Assembly (NCBI GenBank): GCA_022841565.1 | Contig: JALHRH010000001.1 | Span: forward strand, 1-64,000 | Reading direction: 5' to 3' | DNA: 64,000 bases | DNA from: Mycobacterium sp. | GTDB lineage: Bacteria > Actinomycetota > Actinomycetes > Mycobacteriales > Mycobacteriaceae | In this document: positions 43,923-51,830 of the stretch, in pieces | How positions within the stretch are numbered: the first letter of the stretch is position 1 | Layout: each line of letters opens with the position of its first letter | Notes under the pieces: generated by a model | What the model was told of the DNA's origin: nothing | The model's input: the letters and a program-made list of their open reading frames with translations, nothing else | Databases searched by the model: none | Translations under genes and position numbers: made by a program

Positions 43923-43941
43923 TAGTAGCGCTACGCTACTA
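43923..43941. promoter_or_regulatory. candidate TetR operator
   Basis: Perfect inverted repeat TAGTAGCG-cta-CGCTACTA between divergent mmpL and tetR. Confidence 0.55.
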
Positions 43942-44030
43942 CTAGTAGCTTTAGTGGGAGCGGCTGGATCACTTGACCTATGCAGCCGTGACTCGGTGCG
44001 GTCCAGGCACATGCGGTTTACGGTGACTAG

Positions 44031-44717
44031 ATGCAGCGCGACACCCTGGTTTTCCCGGTCGACGACGACGACGACATCGACCCGCGCCGGCTGCGCTCCC
44101 GAACCCGACTGTTGGATGCGGCCACTAAACTCCTGAACGCCGGCGGCATCGAAGCCGTCACCGTCGACGCGGTCACCAAAGCCTCCAAAGTCGCGCGCAC
44201 GACCCTGTATCGCCACTTCACCAGCTCCACTCACCTGCTAGCCGCCACATTTGAAACGTTGCTGCCGCAGGTCCACCCTCCGCCGGAATCGGGATCGTTG
44301 CGCGACCAACTCATCGAACTGTTGAGCCGGCAGGCCACGCTGTTCCAGGAGGCACCGCTGCACGTCACCACCCTGGCCTGGGTCGCGCTTGGCCCAACAC
44401 CAAACGGCGCCCAGGAAACCCACGACCGGCACGCGCTGCGCGCACGGATCATCGACCAGTATCGCCAGCCGTTCGATGCCTTGTTGCAAAGTCCCGGAGC
44501 CCGTGCCGACCTCGACGATTTCGACCCGGAGCTGATCCTGTGTCAACTCGTCGGGCCAGTGGCGTTCGCCCGACTCACCGGGCTGCGTGCCATCGATCGT
44601 CAAGACTGTGAACGCATCGTCGATGACTTCCTCGCCGCGCACCGCCGCCAGGCGGACGGACCCGCTCAACCGTCCGTGGCGCGCAAACGTCCGTCCCGCC
44701 GCAACCGCTCCGACTAA
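44031..44717 (+). CDS. TetR family transcriptional regulator
   Basis: HTH VTVDAVTKASKVARTTLYRHFTSSTHLL. Confidence 0.88.
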   Translation: MQRDTLVFPVDDDDDIDPRRLRSRTRLLDAATKLLNAGGIEAVTVDAVTKASKVARTTLYRHFTSSTHLLAATFETLLPQVHPPPESGSLRDQLIELLSRQATLFQEAPLHVTTLAWVALGPTPNGAQETHDRHALRARIIDQYRQPFDALLQSPGARADLDDFDPELILCQLVGPVAFARLTGLRAIDRQDCERIVDDFLAAHRRQADGPAQPSVARKRPSRRNRSD

Positions 44718-44729
44718 CCTGCAGCGCGG

Positions 44730-45923
44730 CTAACTCGGCGACCACGAGATCGGCAACGACAGATAGCCTCGGATGGGGCCCGACCGCAGGCGCCGCGCGC
44801 GCGCCAGGTCGACCTCCCAATCGGGCATACGGGCCAGCAGGGCACGCAACGCGATCCGGGCCTCCATCCGTGCTAGCGACGCACCGAGACAGAAGTGAAC
44901 GCCTCGACCGAACGCCACTTGGTGTTCGGGTTTGCGCCCGATGTCAAACAGGTCGGGATCGGCAAACACACGTTCGTCGCGATTAGCCGAGCCGAACAAC
45001 AACAGCACCGAATCACCGGCACACATCGTGACACCATGCAGTGTGACGTCGCGGGTCAACGTACGCGAAAGGCCTTGCGCTGGTGAGTCATATCTGAGCA
45101 GCTCCTCAACAGCTGCCCCCAGCAGGCTCTCATCTCCAGTCAGCCGGTGGCGGGTCTGGCGATAGTCGGCCAGTACCACCGCGGAGTTTGCCAGCAGATT
45201 AGTCGTCGTCTCATGACCGGCGACCAGCAGCAGCAGGCAAAAGCCCAACAATTCGTCGTCATTGAGGTGCCGTCCGTCGATCTCGGCACATACCAACGCA
45301 GACATCAAATCGTCGCGCGGCTGGCCGCGGCGGTCGGCGAGGAACTCGGTGAAGTAGCCGTAGATCGCGGCCGCGGCCGCCAAAGCCTCGCCTGTTTCGC
45401 CGCGGGTGGGATTGGACTGCACCAGCGCATTCGACCATTGCTGAAATTGGGTACGGTCCTCCCGCGGCACACCGAGCAAGTCTGCGATCACCATTGCTGG
45501 TAGTACCGCTGCGAAGTCGGCGACGAAATCGGCCGAGCCTGCGCCCTGAATCAGGCAAGCCGTCAATTGATCTGCGAGTTCCTCGATCCCGGTCGTCAGC
45601 GCCGCGATTCGTCGCGGGGTGAAGGCCTTGCTCACCAACGCCCGCAACTGGTCATGTCGCGGAGGATCCATCAAGATCATCATCGGCAGCAGCGATTCGC
45701 GAAAAGTCGAGCCCGGCGGAGTCGGAAATACTCCGTCGACCGACGAGTAGCTGTGATGATCAAGCAGCGCGCAGACGACATCTGTGTGGCGACTAAGTAC
45801 CCAGGTGTTGGTATCGGCGGCGTGATAGACCGGTGCCGCGTCGCGTAGCTGCCGGTAGACGGGGTAGGGGTCGTCCTGAATGTCCGTGTCAAAGGGATCG
45901 TAGCGAAGTTTTACCGTCGACAT
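44730..45923 (-). CDS. cytochrome P450
   Basis: LLVAGHETTTNLLAN, EELLRYDSPAQ, VAFGRGVHFCLGASLARMEARIAL. Confidence 0.95.
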   Translation of the reverse strand: MSTVKLRYDPFDTDIQDDPYPVYRQLRDAAPVYHAADTNTWVLSRHTDVVCALLDHHSYSSVDGVFPTPPGSTFRESLLPMMILMDPPRHDQLRALVSKAFTPRRIAALTTGIEELADQLTACLIQGAGSADFVADFAAVLPAMVIADLLGVPREDRTQFQQWSNALVQSNPTRGETGEALAAAAAIYGYFTEFLADRRGQPRDDLMSALVCAEIDGRHLNDDELLGFCLLLLVAGHETTTNLLANSAVVLADYRQTRHRLTGDESLLGAAVEELLRYDSPAQGLSRTLTRDVTLHGVTMCAGDSVLLLFGSANRDERVFADPDLFDIGRKPEHQVAFGRGVHFCLGASLARMEARIALRALLARMPDWEVDLARARRLRSGPIRGYLSLPISWSPS

Positions 45924-45951
45924 GTCGACTCCTGCCACATTGCAGAACACT

Positions 45952-45974
45952 GGTTTAGACTGATAGTCTAAACC
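45952..45974. promoter_or_regulatory. candidate TetR operator
   Basis: Perfect 23-bp palindrome GGTTTAGACT-gat-AGTCTAAACC between divergent P450 and TetR. Confidence 0.75.
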
Positions 45975-45988
45975 GAGGGGAGGTCTTT

Positions 45989-46570
45989 ATGCGAAAGATT
46001 CCCGCTCAGATTTCCGCCCGGTTGCCGGCTGCAGCCGAACTCTTTGCCCAGCGCGGGCTCAACGACACAAAGATCGAAGACGTGGCCGCGTCCACGGGCA
46101 TCGCCAAGGCCACGCTCTACTACTACTTCGCCGGCAAAGAAGAGATACTCGCGTTCCTGCTCGAAGACGCCCTGCAGCACGTCGCGCATGAGGTCACCGG
46201 CATCGTGGAGGCAGAGGGCGCCGCCGCTCAGCGCTTGCACGCCGTCATCAGTGCCCAACTGCGAGTGATGGCCCAGCGGCCCGCCGTCTGCCGCGCCCTC
46301 ATCGGAGAACTGGGCCGCGCCGCGCGCATGCCGGTCATTGCCAACATGATCAGCACCGCCTATTTCGAACCCGTCGAGACCTTGCTTCGCGCGGGCGCAG
46401 ACGACGGTTCACTCGGGGCTCTCGACAACCCCAGAGCTGCGGCCATCGCGCTATTCGGTGCAGTCACCATCAGCGCACTGACCTACCTGATCACCGACGA
46501 TAGGCTCGACGAAGATCTAATCGCACGAACAGTTCACGATGTCGTGTTTGTCGGCTTAAGGCCACGCTAG
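45989..46570 (+). CDS. TetR family transcriptional regulator
   Basis: HTH TKIEDVAASTGIAKATLYYYFAGKEEILAFLL. Confidence 0.9.
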   Translation: MRKIPAQISARLPAAAELFAQRGLNDTKIEDVAASTGIAKATLYYYFAGKEEILAFLLEDALQHVAHEVTGIVEAEGAAAQRLHAVISAQLRVMAQRPAVCRALIGELGRAARMPVIANMISTAYFEPVETLLRAGADDGSLGALDNPRAAAIALFGAVTISALTYLITDDRLDEDLIARTVHDVVFVGLRPR

Positions 46571-46585
46571 ATACTTCGACCTGGA

Positions 46586-46738
46586 AGGACGAGCTTTCCC
46601 GCCCCGGTCGTGGTGTTGGTGGCGTCGCCGTACTGCGCCGGCCAGCCCGGTGGAGGAGCCGCATCCACCCAGGGGTCCGTATTGCCGCAACCGCCGATCC
46701 CGAGGGTGAGAAGGGCTACCAGAACAGGCGTCAGGAGA
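46586..46738 (-). pseudogene. duplicated 5' fragment of the Rv3035-like lipoprotein gene
   Basis: Near-identical to 39003-39167 with one ~12-nt deletion and a few substitutions; encodes LLTPVLVALLTLGIGGCGNTDPWVDAAPPPGWPAQYGDATNTTTGAGKLVL then diverges and stops. Confidence 0.9.
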
Positions 46739-46755
46739 AGACCGAAGCAATGTCG

Positions 46756-47622
46756 TCACTTCACGTCGGCCAGGAAGTCCGCGATCTCGGCGGCAAGGAC
46801 ATCGGGCTGGTCTTCGGGGATGAAGGTGCGGCTGTTGGGAATCAGCTTGAACTGGCCTCGGGGCAATAACCCGGCAAGTCGCCGGCCATGCTCGCGGGGA
46901 AAGATCTTGTCGTTCTCGGCCCACAGCACCAACGCCGGTTTGTCGAAGCCGGTGAGCGCGGCTGCCGCTGCGTAGGTGAATTTGGTATCGACGGCTTGCA
47001 GCATCCGCCGAAAGTCGCGCCGGACACCAGCGTTCAGCCGTAGCGGCTCGGTGAACGAGCGCATGATGTCGACTGGCATAGGCCTCGATGTCACGAACCC
47101 GTATGCCGTCGGAAGCCGCTGAATAACCTTGAACCGCACGGCATAGGCAACGATCCACGTCAGCAGCCGCGAACGCGCGGTCACCTCCAGGTACTTCTGT
47201 GGCGTCGGAGGAAACTTGTCGAACGCGTCGCAGGAGGTGAGCACCATCCGACCGATCCGGTCGGGATGCCGCCCGACGAGCGCCTGCGCTACCGCACCGC
47301 CGGTGTCATTGGCGACGATCGTCACGTCGTGGAGATCGAGCGCGTCAAGGAAGTCCGAGGTGATCTGCGCCATGCCGGGAAGGGACAGGTCGGCATCGGG
47401 ATCCAGCGGGATCGAGTGGGAGCCCCACGGCAGGTCCGGAGTAATGCACCGATGGGCATCGGCCAGTGTCGGCACGACCAAGCGCCACAGGTCGCCGTTG
47501 ACTCCCACACCGTGGACGAAGACAACTGGCGGGCCGTCTCCGCGTTGGCGATAGCTGATCGCGCCCGCGGGGACGTCGACGCGGTGCTCGCCGCCCAATT
47601 CCACGGAGATGGACATCGCCAC
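46756..47622 (-). CDS. alpha/beta hydrolase (haloalkane dehalogenase/epoxide hydrolase-like)
   Basis: VFVHGVGVNGDLWR, VANDTGGAVAQALVGRHPDRIGRMVL. Confidence 0.9.
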   Translation of the reverse strand: MAMSISVELGGEHRVDVPAGAISYRQRGDGPPVVFVHGVGVNGDLWRLVVPTLADAHRCITPDLPWGSHSIPLDPDADLSLPGMAQITSDFLDALDLHDVTIVANDTGGAVAQALVGRHPDRIGRMVLTSCDAFDKFPPTPQKYLEVTARSRLLTWIVAYAVRFKVIQRLPTAYGFVTSRPMPVDIMRSFTEPLRLNAGVRRDFRRMLQAVDTKFTYAAAAALTGFDKPALVLWAENDKIFPREHGRRLAGLLPRGQFKLIPNSRTFIPEDQPDVLAAEIADFLADVK

Positions 47623-47625
47623 ATT

Positions 47626-47646
47626 TTACTTGCATGATACAAGTAA
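47626..47646. promoter_or_regulatory. candidate HxlR operator
   Basis: Inverted repeat TTACTTG-catgata-CAAGTAA directly upstream of the hydrolase. Confidence 0.5.
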
Positions 47647-47709
47647 CGTCTATAGCTGCACGTCCACGGCAGGGATCCACGCCACCGTCCCGGACGGGCG
47701 GAAAGCGCG

Positions 47710-48234
47710 TTACGGGACGCGGCGCGACCGGCTGCGCCGGTTGCCCCAGGCGGCAAGCTGGGGTGGTGTGTATGTCGTCGGGTTACCGTCCGCTCCGACA
47801 GCTCCGGGCGCCGGAACCACGCGTAAGGTGCTCAAATCGACTGGCCCGCCGCAATGCTCGCATCGCAGCGAGCCCCCGGCCTCGTGATCGCACAGCATGT
47901 GCAGTATCAGCACCTCTGGCCCGCTGGGTCCCGGCTCGTAACGGTCGGCCCAGGCCATCAATGTCAAGACCACCGGATACAGGTCTCGTCCCTTTTGTGT
48001 CAGGTGGTAAGAGCCGCGCGCACCCGTGCGTTCCAAGATGCCATGCTCGACAAGCTTTCTCAGCCGCGTGCTCAACATGTTCGTCGCCACGCCCAGACTG
48101 TTCAGGAACTCGTCGTAATGAGTCAGTCCATGGAAGGCATCCCGCACGATGAGCAACGTCCAGCGCTCCCCGACGATCTCCAGTGCGCGGGCCAGCGCAC
48201 AGCTTTGACTTGCGTAGGCGGTGCCAAGTGGCAT
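47710..48234 (-). CDS. HxlR family transcriptional regulator
   Basis: CALARALEIVGERWTLLIVRDAFHGLTHYDEFLNSLGVATNMLSTRLRKLVEHGIL. Confidence 0.92.
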   Translation of the reverse strand: MPLGTAYASQSCALARALEIVGERWTLLIVRDAFHGLTHYDEFLNSLGVATNMLSTRLRKLVEHGILERTGARGSYHLTQKGRDLYPVVLTLMAWADRYEPGPSGPEVLILHMLCDHEAGGSLRCEHCGGPVDLSTLRVVPAPGAVGADGNPTTYTPPQLAAWGNRRSRSRRVP

Positions 48235-48386
48235 GGTGCAAGTGTAAGCCCGCTGTCCTCGCCGCACTTTCGCCAATATCGAGTGCAAGAAGGCGCCCAG
48301 TAGGGGGGCGCTCGTAACGACCGCTATGCTGTGCGATCGACCGTACCGGGGACCGCGTATCTCGCCCTCCTTGCCGTAAGCACACG

Positions 48387-49034
48387 ATGGGAGCGCTGAT
48401 GAACAAACCGACTATTGCGGTGGTGGGTGTGGCGGCGGCCATAGCTCTGGGCACCTTGGTGCCGGCATGCGACAGCAAGTCCGAGAAGGCTGCACCGTCG
48501 TCGTCGACGTCGGCAGCCGGGTCGACCAGCGCCGGGTCGTCGGCATCGGCCACGGCGACCGCTCCGACAGGCGCGCCTGCCGACTACACCAACCTGGTGG
48601 TTCCGGCCACCGACATCAGCGCCCTATCGGGGACCCCCTTCACCGTGGGGCAGCCGGCCACTCCGACCGACGGGACGCCCGGAGCGCAGGGCACATTCAA
48701 GAATTCGGCCGGCGACAACATCATCAGTGTCAACATATTCGTTCTGCCGGACCCCGCGGCTGCGGTCAACGCTATGAACGGCACGCTGGGTTCCATCGAC
48801 AGCTCGGTGGTCGGCGGCACCCCGCAGCCCGTTTCCGTCGGCAACGGGGGAACGCTGGTGGCGGGAACGTCGCCGGACAAATCAAAAGCCGTGACAGTGC
48901 TGTTGTTCACCGAGGGCAAGGCGTCCGTCACCCTGCACTTCGAAAGCCCCCCGGTCGATGTGGTGCCGATCGATTTCGCCACCGCGGTCGCTCAGGTGCA
49001 GGACGCCACCATTAAGAAGAACTTGCCCGCCTAA
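48387..49034 (+). CDS. lipoprotein
   Basis: Signal peptide with lipobox LVPAC followed by Ser/Ala-rich linker. Confidence 0.7.
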   Translation: MGALMNKPTIAVVGVAAAIALGTLVPACDSKSEKAAPSSSTSAAGSTSAGSSASATATAPTGAPADYTNLVVPATDISALSGTPFTVGQPATPTDGTPGAQGTFKNSAGDNIISVNIFVLPDPAAAVNAMNGTLGSIDSSVVGGTPQPVSVGNGGTLVAGTSPDKSKAVTVLLFTEGKASVTLHFESPPVDVVPIDFATAVAQVQDATIKKNLPA

Positions 49035-49052
49035 GAGCACCGCCGTGCCGCA

Positions 49053-49367
49053 TCACCGTTGCTGGCCGGCGCCGTGGTCGTCGGGCCGATTCCTTTTCAT
49101 CCAGGCCCCCACCGGCCAGAACAGCACCCACAGGGTGCCGTACACCGTGAAATACAGGGCGGCTGACGCGAGGACCGCGAACAACCACGCGGGGTAGATG
49201 AGGATCAGGCAGAACCACAGGAACTGCTTGACGCCGACCGGGTAGCCGCTGGCCAGCGAAAGCAGAAACCGTGGGTGCATCATCGTCAGCATCCTGCGGC
49301 CGGCCGATGGCTCGGCGGCCGGTGCTTCGCCGTTGGTCGGCCGTTCCGGCCTATTCGGGGTGGTCAT
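49053..49367 (-). CDS. small membrane protein
   Basis: Hydrophobic core FLWFCLILIYPAWLFAVLASAALYFTVYGTLWVLFWPVGAW; adjacent to the DUF4333 gene. Confidence 0.6.
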   Translation of the reverse strand: MTTPNRPERPTNGEAPAAEPSAGRRMLTMMHPRFLLSLASGYPVGVKQFLWFCLILIYPAWLFAVLASAALYFTVYGTLWVLFWPVGAWMKRNRPDDHGAGQQR

Positions 49368-49896
49368 CGACCTTGAAGTCGAAGTTCACGTCGCCGCCGA
49401 CCACATCGGTGACGGTGACGTTGATGCCGTACTTGGAGTCACCGTCGGTGAGTTGGCAGCGCAGCGTGGCGCCCTGGTAGCCCTTCAGGTTGTCCGGGCA
49501 GGTCACCGAGTCGGGCCGCTGACCGACCTGCTGGTACAGCTTGTTGCTGATGATGGTGGCGACCTGATTCTTGTCCACCGTTTCCACCATGTCGAACTTG
49601 ACGTCCTTGCCCTCGACGCTGGTGACGGTGACGTTGACGTTGTAGGTCTCGTCCTTCACCTTCATCTCGCAGTTCGTCTGCGCGCCCACCTTGGCCGGCA
49701 AGTCTTCCGGGCAACTCACCGAACTCGGTTTGTTGCCGTTGGCGTCGGTCATCTTGGTGATGATCTGGCCGGCGACGTCCTTCTTGCTGACCGTCTTCGG
49801 CCCCGACGATCCGACCGAACAGGAGCAGGCCCCAGCTGTGGCCATCAGGCCGACAGCGGCACCCGAGATCAGCAACGTCCGAACGAACCGAGCCAT
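49351..49896 (-). CDS. lipoprotein with two tandem DUF4333-like domains
   Basis: Two similar segments: KKDVAGQIITKMTDANGNKPSSVSCPEDLPAKVGAQTNCEMKV and KNQVATIISNKLYQQVGQRPDSVTCPDNLKGYQGATLRCQLT. Confidence 0.8.
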   Translation of the reverse strand: MARFVRTLLISGAAVGLMATAGACSCSVGSSGPKTVSKKDVAGQIITKMTDANGNKPSSVSCPEDLPAKVGAQTNCEMKVKDETYNVNVTVTSVEGKDVKFDMVETVDKNQVATIISNKLYQQVGQRPDSVTCPDNLKGYQGATLRCQLTDGDSKYGINVTVTDVVGGDVNFDFKVDDHPE

Positions 49897-50005
49897 AGCG
49901 CCTCCTGGCGTGTGCAGAACCCCTGATATGAGTCGGGGAGATAATTGCATGCCGAAGCCCATCTGGGTAGCTATCCGTTAAAAATTCAGTCGTCGCGCCG
50001 CGCGG

Positions 50006-51340
50006 TCAGCTGATGTTGCGGTAGCGGCGTAACGCCTCCGCACGCTCGGCGGCGTGATCGACAATGGGGGCGGGATAACCATTCGGACGTTCACCCCCGC
50101 CACGATGGACGTCGTCGACGTCGGACAGTTCCGGCACCCAACGTCGGATGTAATCGCCTGCGGGATCGAACTTCTCGCCCTGCTTGGTCGGGTTGAACAC
50201 CCGGAAGTACGGTGCCGCGTCAGTGCCGCAGCCAGCACTCCACTGCCACCCGTGCTGATTGTTGGCCATGTCGCCGTCCACCAGCTGCTCGAGGAACCAG
50301 CGGGCGCCCCACTGCCACGGCAGGTGCAGATCCTTGACCAGAAACGAGGCGACGATCATGCGGACCCGGTTGTGCATGAAGCCGGTCTCGCGCAGCTGAC
50401 GCATACCCGCGTCCACAATCGGGTAGCCGGTCGCACCAACCTTCCAGGCCTCGAACCGGCGCCGCGCCTGCGCATCGGTGTCGGTGTCGATGGTGTCGAA
50501 GTCGCGGTTCCAGTTCCACCACGCACTGTGCGGCCAGTGGTGCAGCACCGCGGCATAGAAGTCCCGAAATGCCAACTCCCGCAGATAGGCTGCGTCGCCT
50601 TTGCGCCGCTCGTTGAGGTCAGCGACCATGGTCCGAGGGTGGATGGTGCCGAACTTGAGGTGCGCCGACATCCGGCTGGTGCCCGGCAGGTCTGGGCGAT
50701 TGCGGTTCTCGGCATAGTCCTGCACACCGCCGTCGAGGAACATCGCCCACTGCGATAGTGCTGCTGGCTCACCGGCGGCCACGTCCAGCTTGACGCCCGG
50801 ATGAGGAATCTTGGCGGGTTTTCCGGCCTGCAGCTCGGACGGGTTGAGCCAGCGGGCGGAATCGGCGCCGGTCTGCGCCGGTGACCGCCATCCGGTCTCG
50901 CGCCATTTGCCGAAGAAGGGCGTGAACACCTGGTACGGGGTGCCGTCGTTCTTGGTGACCCGACCGGGTGAGACCAGGTATGGCGAGCCGGTGGCTACCA
51001 GCGGCACCGAACCCAGCGCGTCACGCACGCGTTCGTCCCGGTGCCGGCCGAACGGCGCGAAATCCTCCGAAATGTGCACCGATGAAGCTTCAATTGCCTT
51101 GGCAAGCAGTGGAATTCGTTCCTCGGGGTGCCCACGGGTCACCAGCAGGCGGCCATCCAGATCGTCGTTCAGCGCGCGCAGCGAGTCGCCGAGAAATTGC
51201 AGGCGTCGTGGTCCCGACGATGCCTCCAGACGTGGATCGAGAACGAAACAGGCCAGCACCTGGTCGTTCTCTGATGCCGCTGCGAGCGCGGGATGATCGC
51301 GCAAGCGCAGGTCGCGTCGAAACCACAACAATGCCGGCAT
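50006..51340 (-). CDS. phrB: deoxyribodipyrimidine photolyase
   Basis: MPALLWFRRDLRLRDHPAL; FAD-binding WRELAFRDFY-like, MHNRVRMIVASFLVKDLHLPWQWGARWFLEQLVDGDMANNQHGWQWSAGCGTDAAPYFRVFNP. Confidence 0.96.
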   Translation of the reverse strand: MPALLWFRRDLRLRDHPALAAASENDQVLACFVLDPRLEASSGPRRLQFLGDSLRALNDDLDGRLLVTRGHPEERIPLLAKAIEASSVHISEDFAPFGRHRDERVRDALGSVPLVATGSPYLVSPGRVTKNDGTPYQVFTPFFGKWRETGWRSPAQTGADSARWLNPSELQAGKPAKIPHPGVKLDVAAGEPAALSQWAMFLDGGVQDYAENRNRPDLPGTSRMSAHLKFGTIHPRTMVADLNERRKGDAAYLRELAFRDFYAAVLHHWPHSAWWNWNRDFDTIDTDTDAQARRRFEAWKVGATGYPIVDAGMRQLRETGFMHNRVRMIVASFLVKDLHLPWQWGARWFLEQLVDGDMANNQHGWQWSAGCGTDAAPYFRVFNPTKQGEKFDPAGDYIRRWVPELSDVDDVHRGGGERPNGYPAPIVDHAAERAEALRRYRNIS

Positions 51341-51350
51341 AGTCGAATCT

Positions 51351-51830
51351 TCAGCGATTGAGCCGCCAGATGTGCGTGGCCAGCACGGTGGCAAATCCAC
51401 ACCACAACGGGTACGGCAACAACGCCCATCCCTTACGCGGGTCAGCGTCGACGGCCCGGCGAACCAGATCGGCGCTGCTGGCGGTCAGTGCCGCGGCGCC
51501 CAGCGCAGCGAGCCCCAGTTTGTGATAGCGGAAGAACAGCCAGCTCCAGCCGCCGTTGATGGCCAGGTTGACCGCGAGTGCGGCGGCATACTGGCGGGCC
51601 TCGTCGTCGCGCCCGTCCTCCCGGAACCGGTCGATGGCGTTGGCGGAGGTAACCGCGATATCGGTGTAGAGGCTGGTCCACGCTATCGGGAAGGCGACTT
51701 TGGGTGGCTGGTAGGCCGGCTTGCGGAGTTGGTCGTACCACCCGGGCGTCCGGTTCGGACTCGCGCCACTTCCCGAGGCCGCCGTCGCGGCGACGGCGAG
51801 GGCGGTGCCGGCCAGAGTTGACTTATTCAT
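51351..51830 (-). CDS. TspO/MBR family tryptophan-rich sensory protein
   Basis: GWYDQLRKPAYQPPKVAFPIAWTSLY, NGGWSWLFFRYHKLGLA. Confidence 0.93.
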   Translation of the reverse strand: MNKSTLAGTALAVAATAASGSGASPNRTPGWYDQLRKPAYQPPKVAFPIAWTSLYTDIAVTSANAIDRFREDGRDDEARQYAAALAVNLAINGGWSWLFFRYHKLGLAALGAAALTASSADLVRRAVDADPRKGWALLPYPLWCGFATVLATHIWRLNR

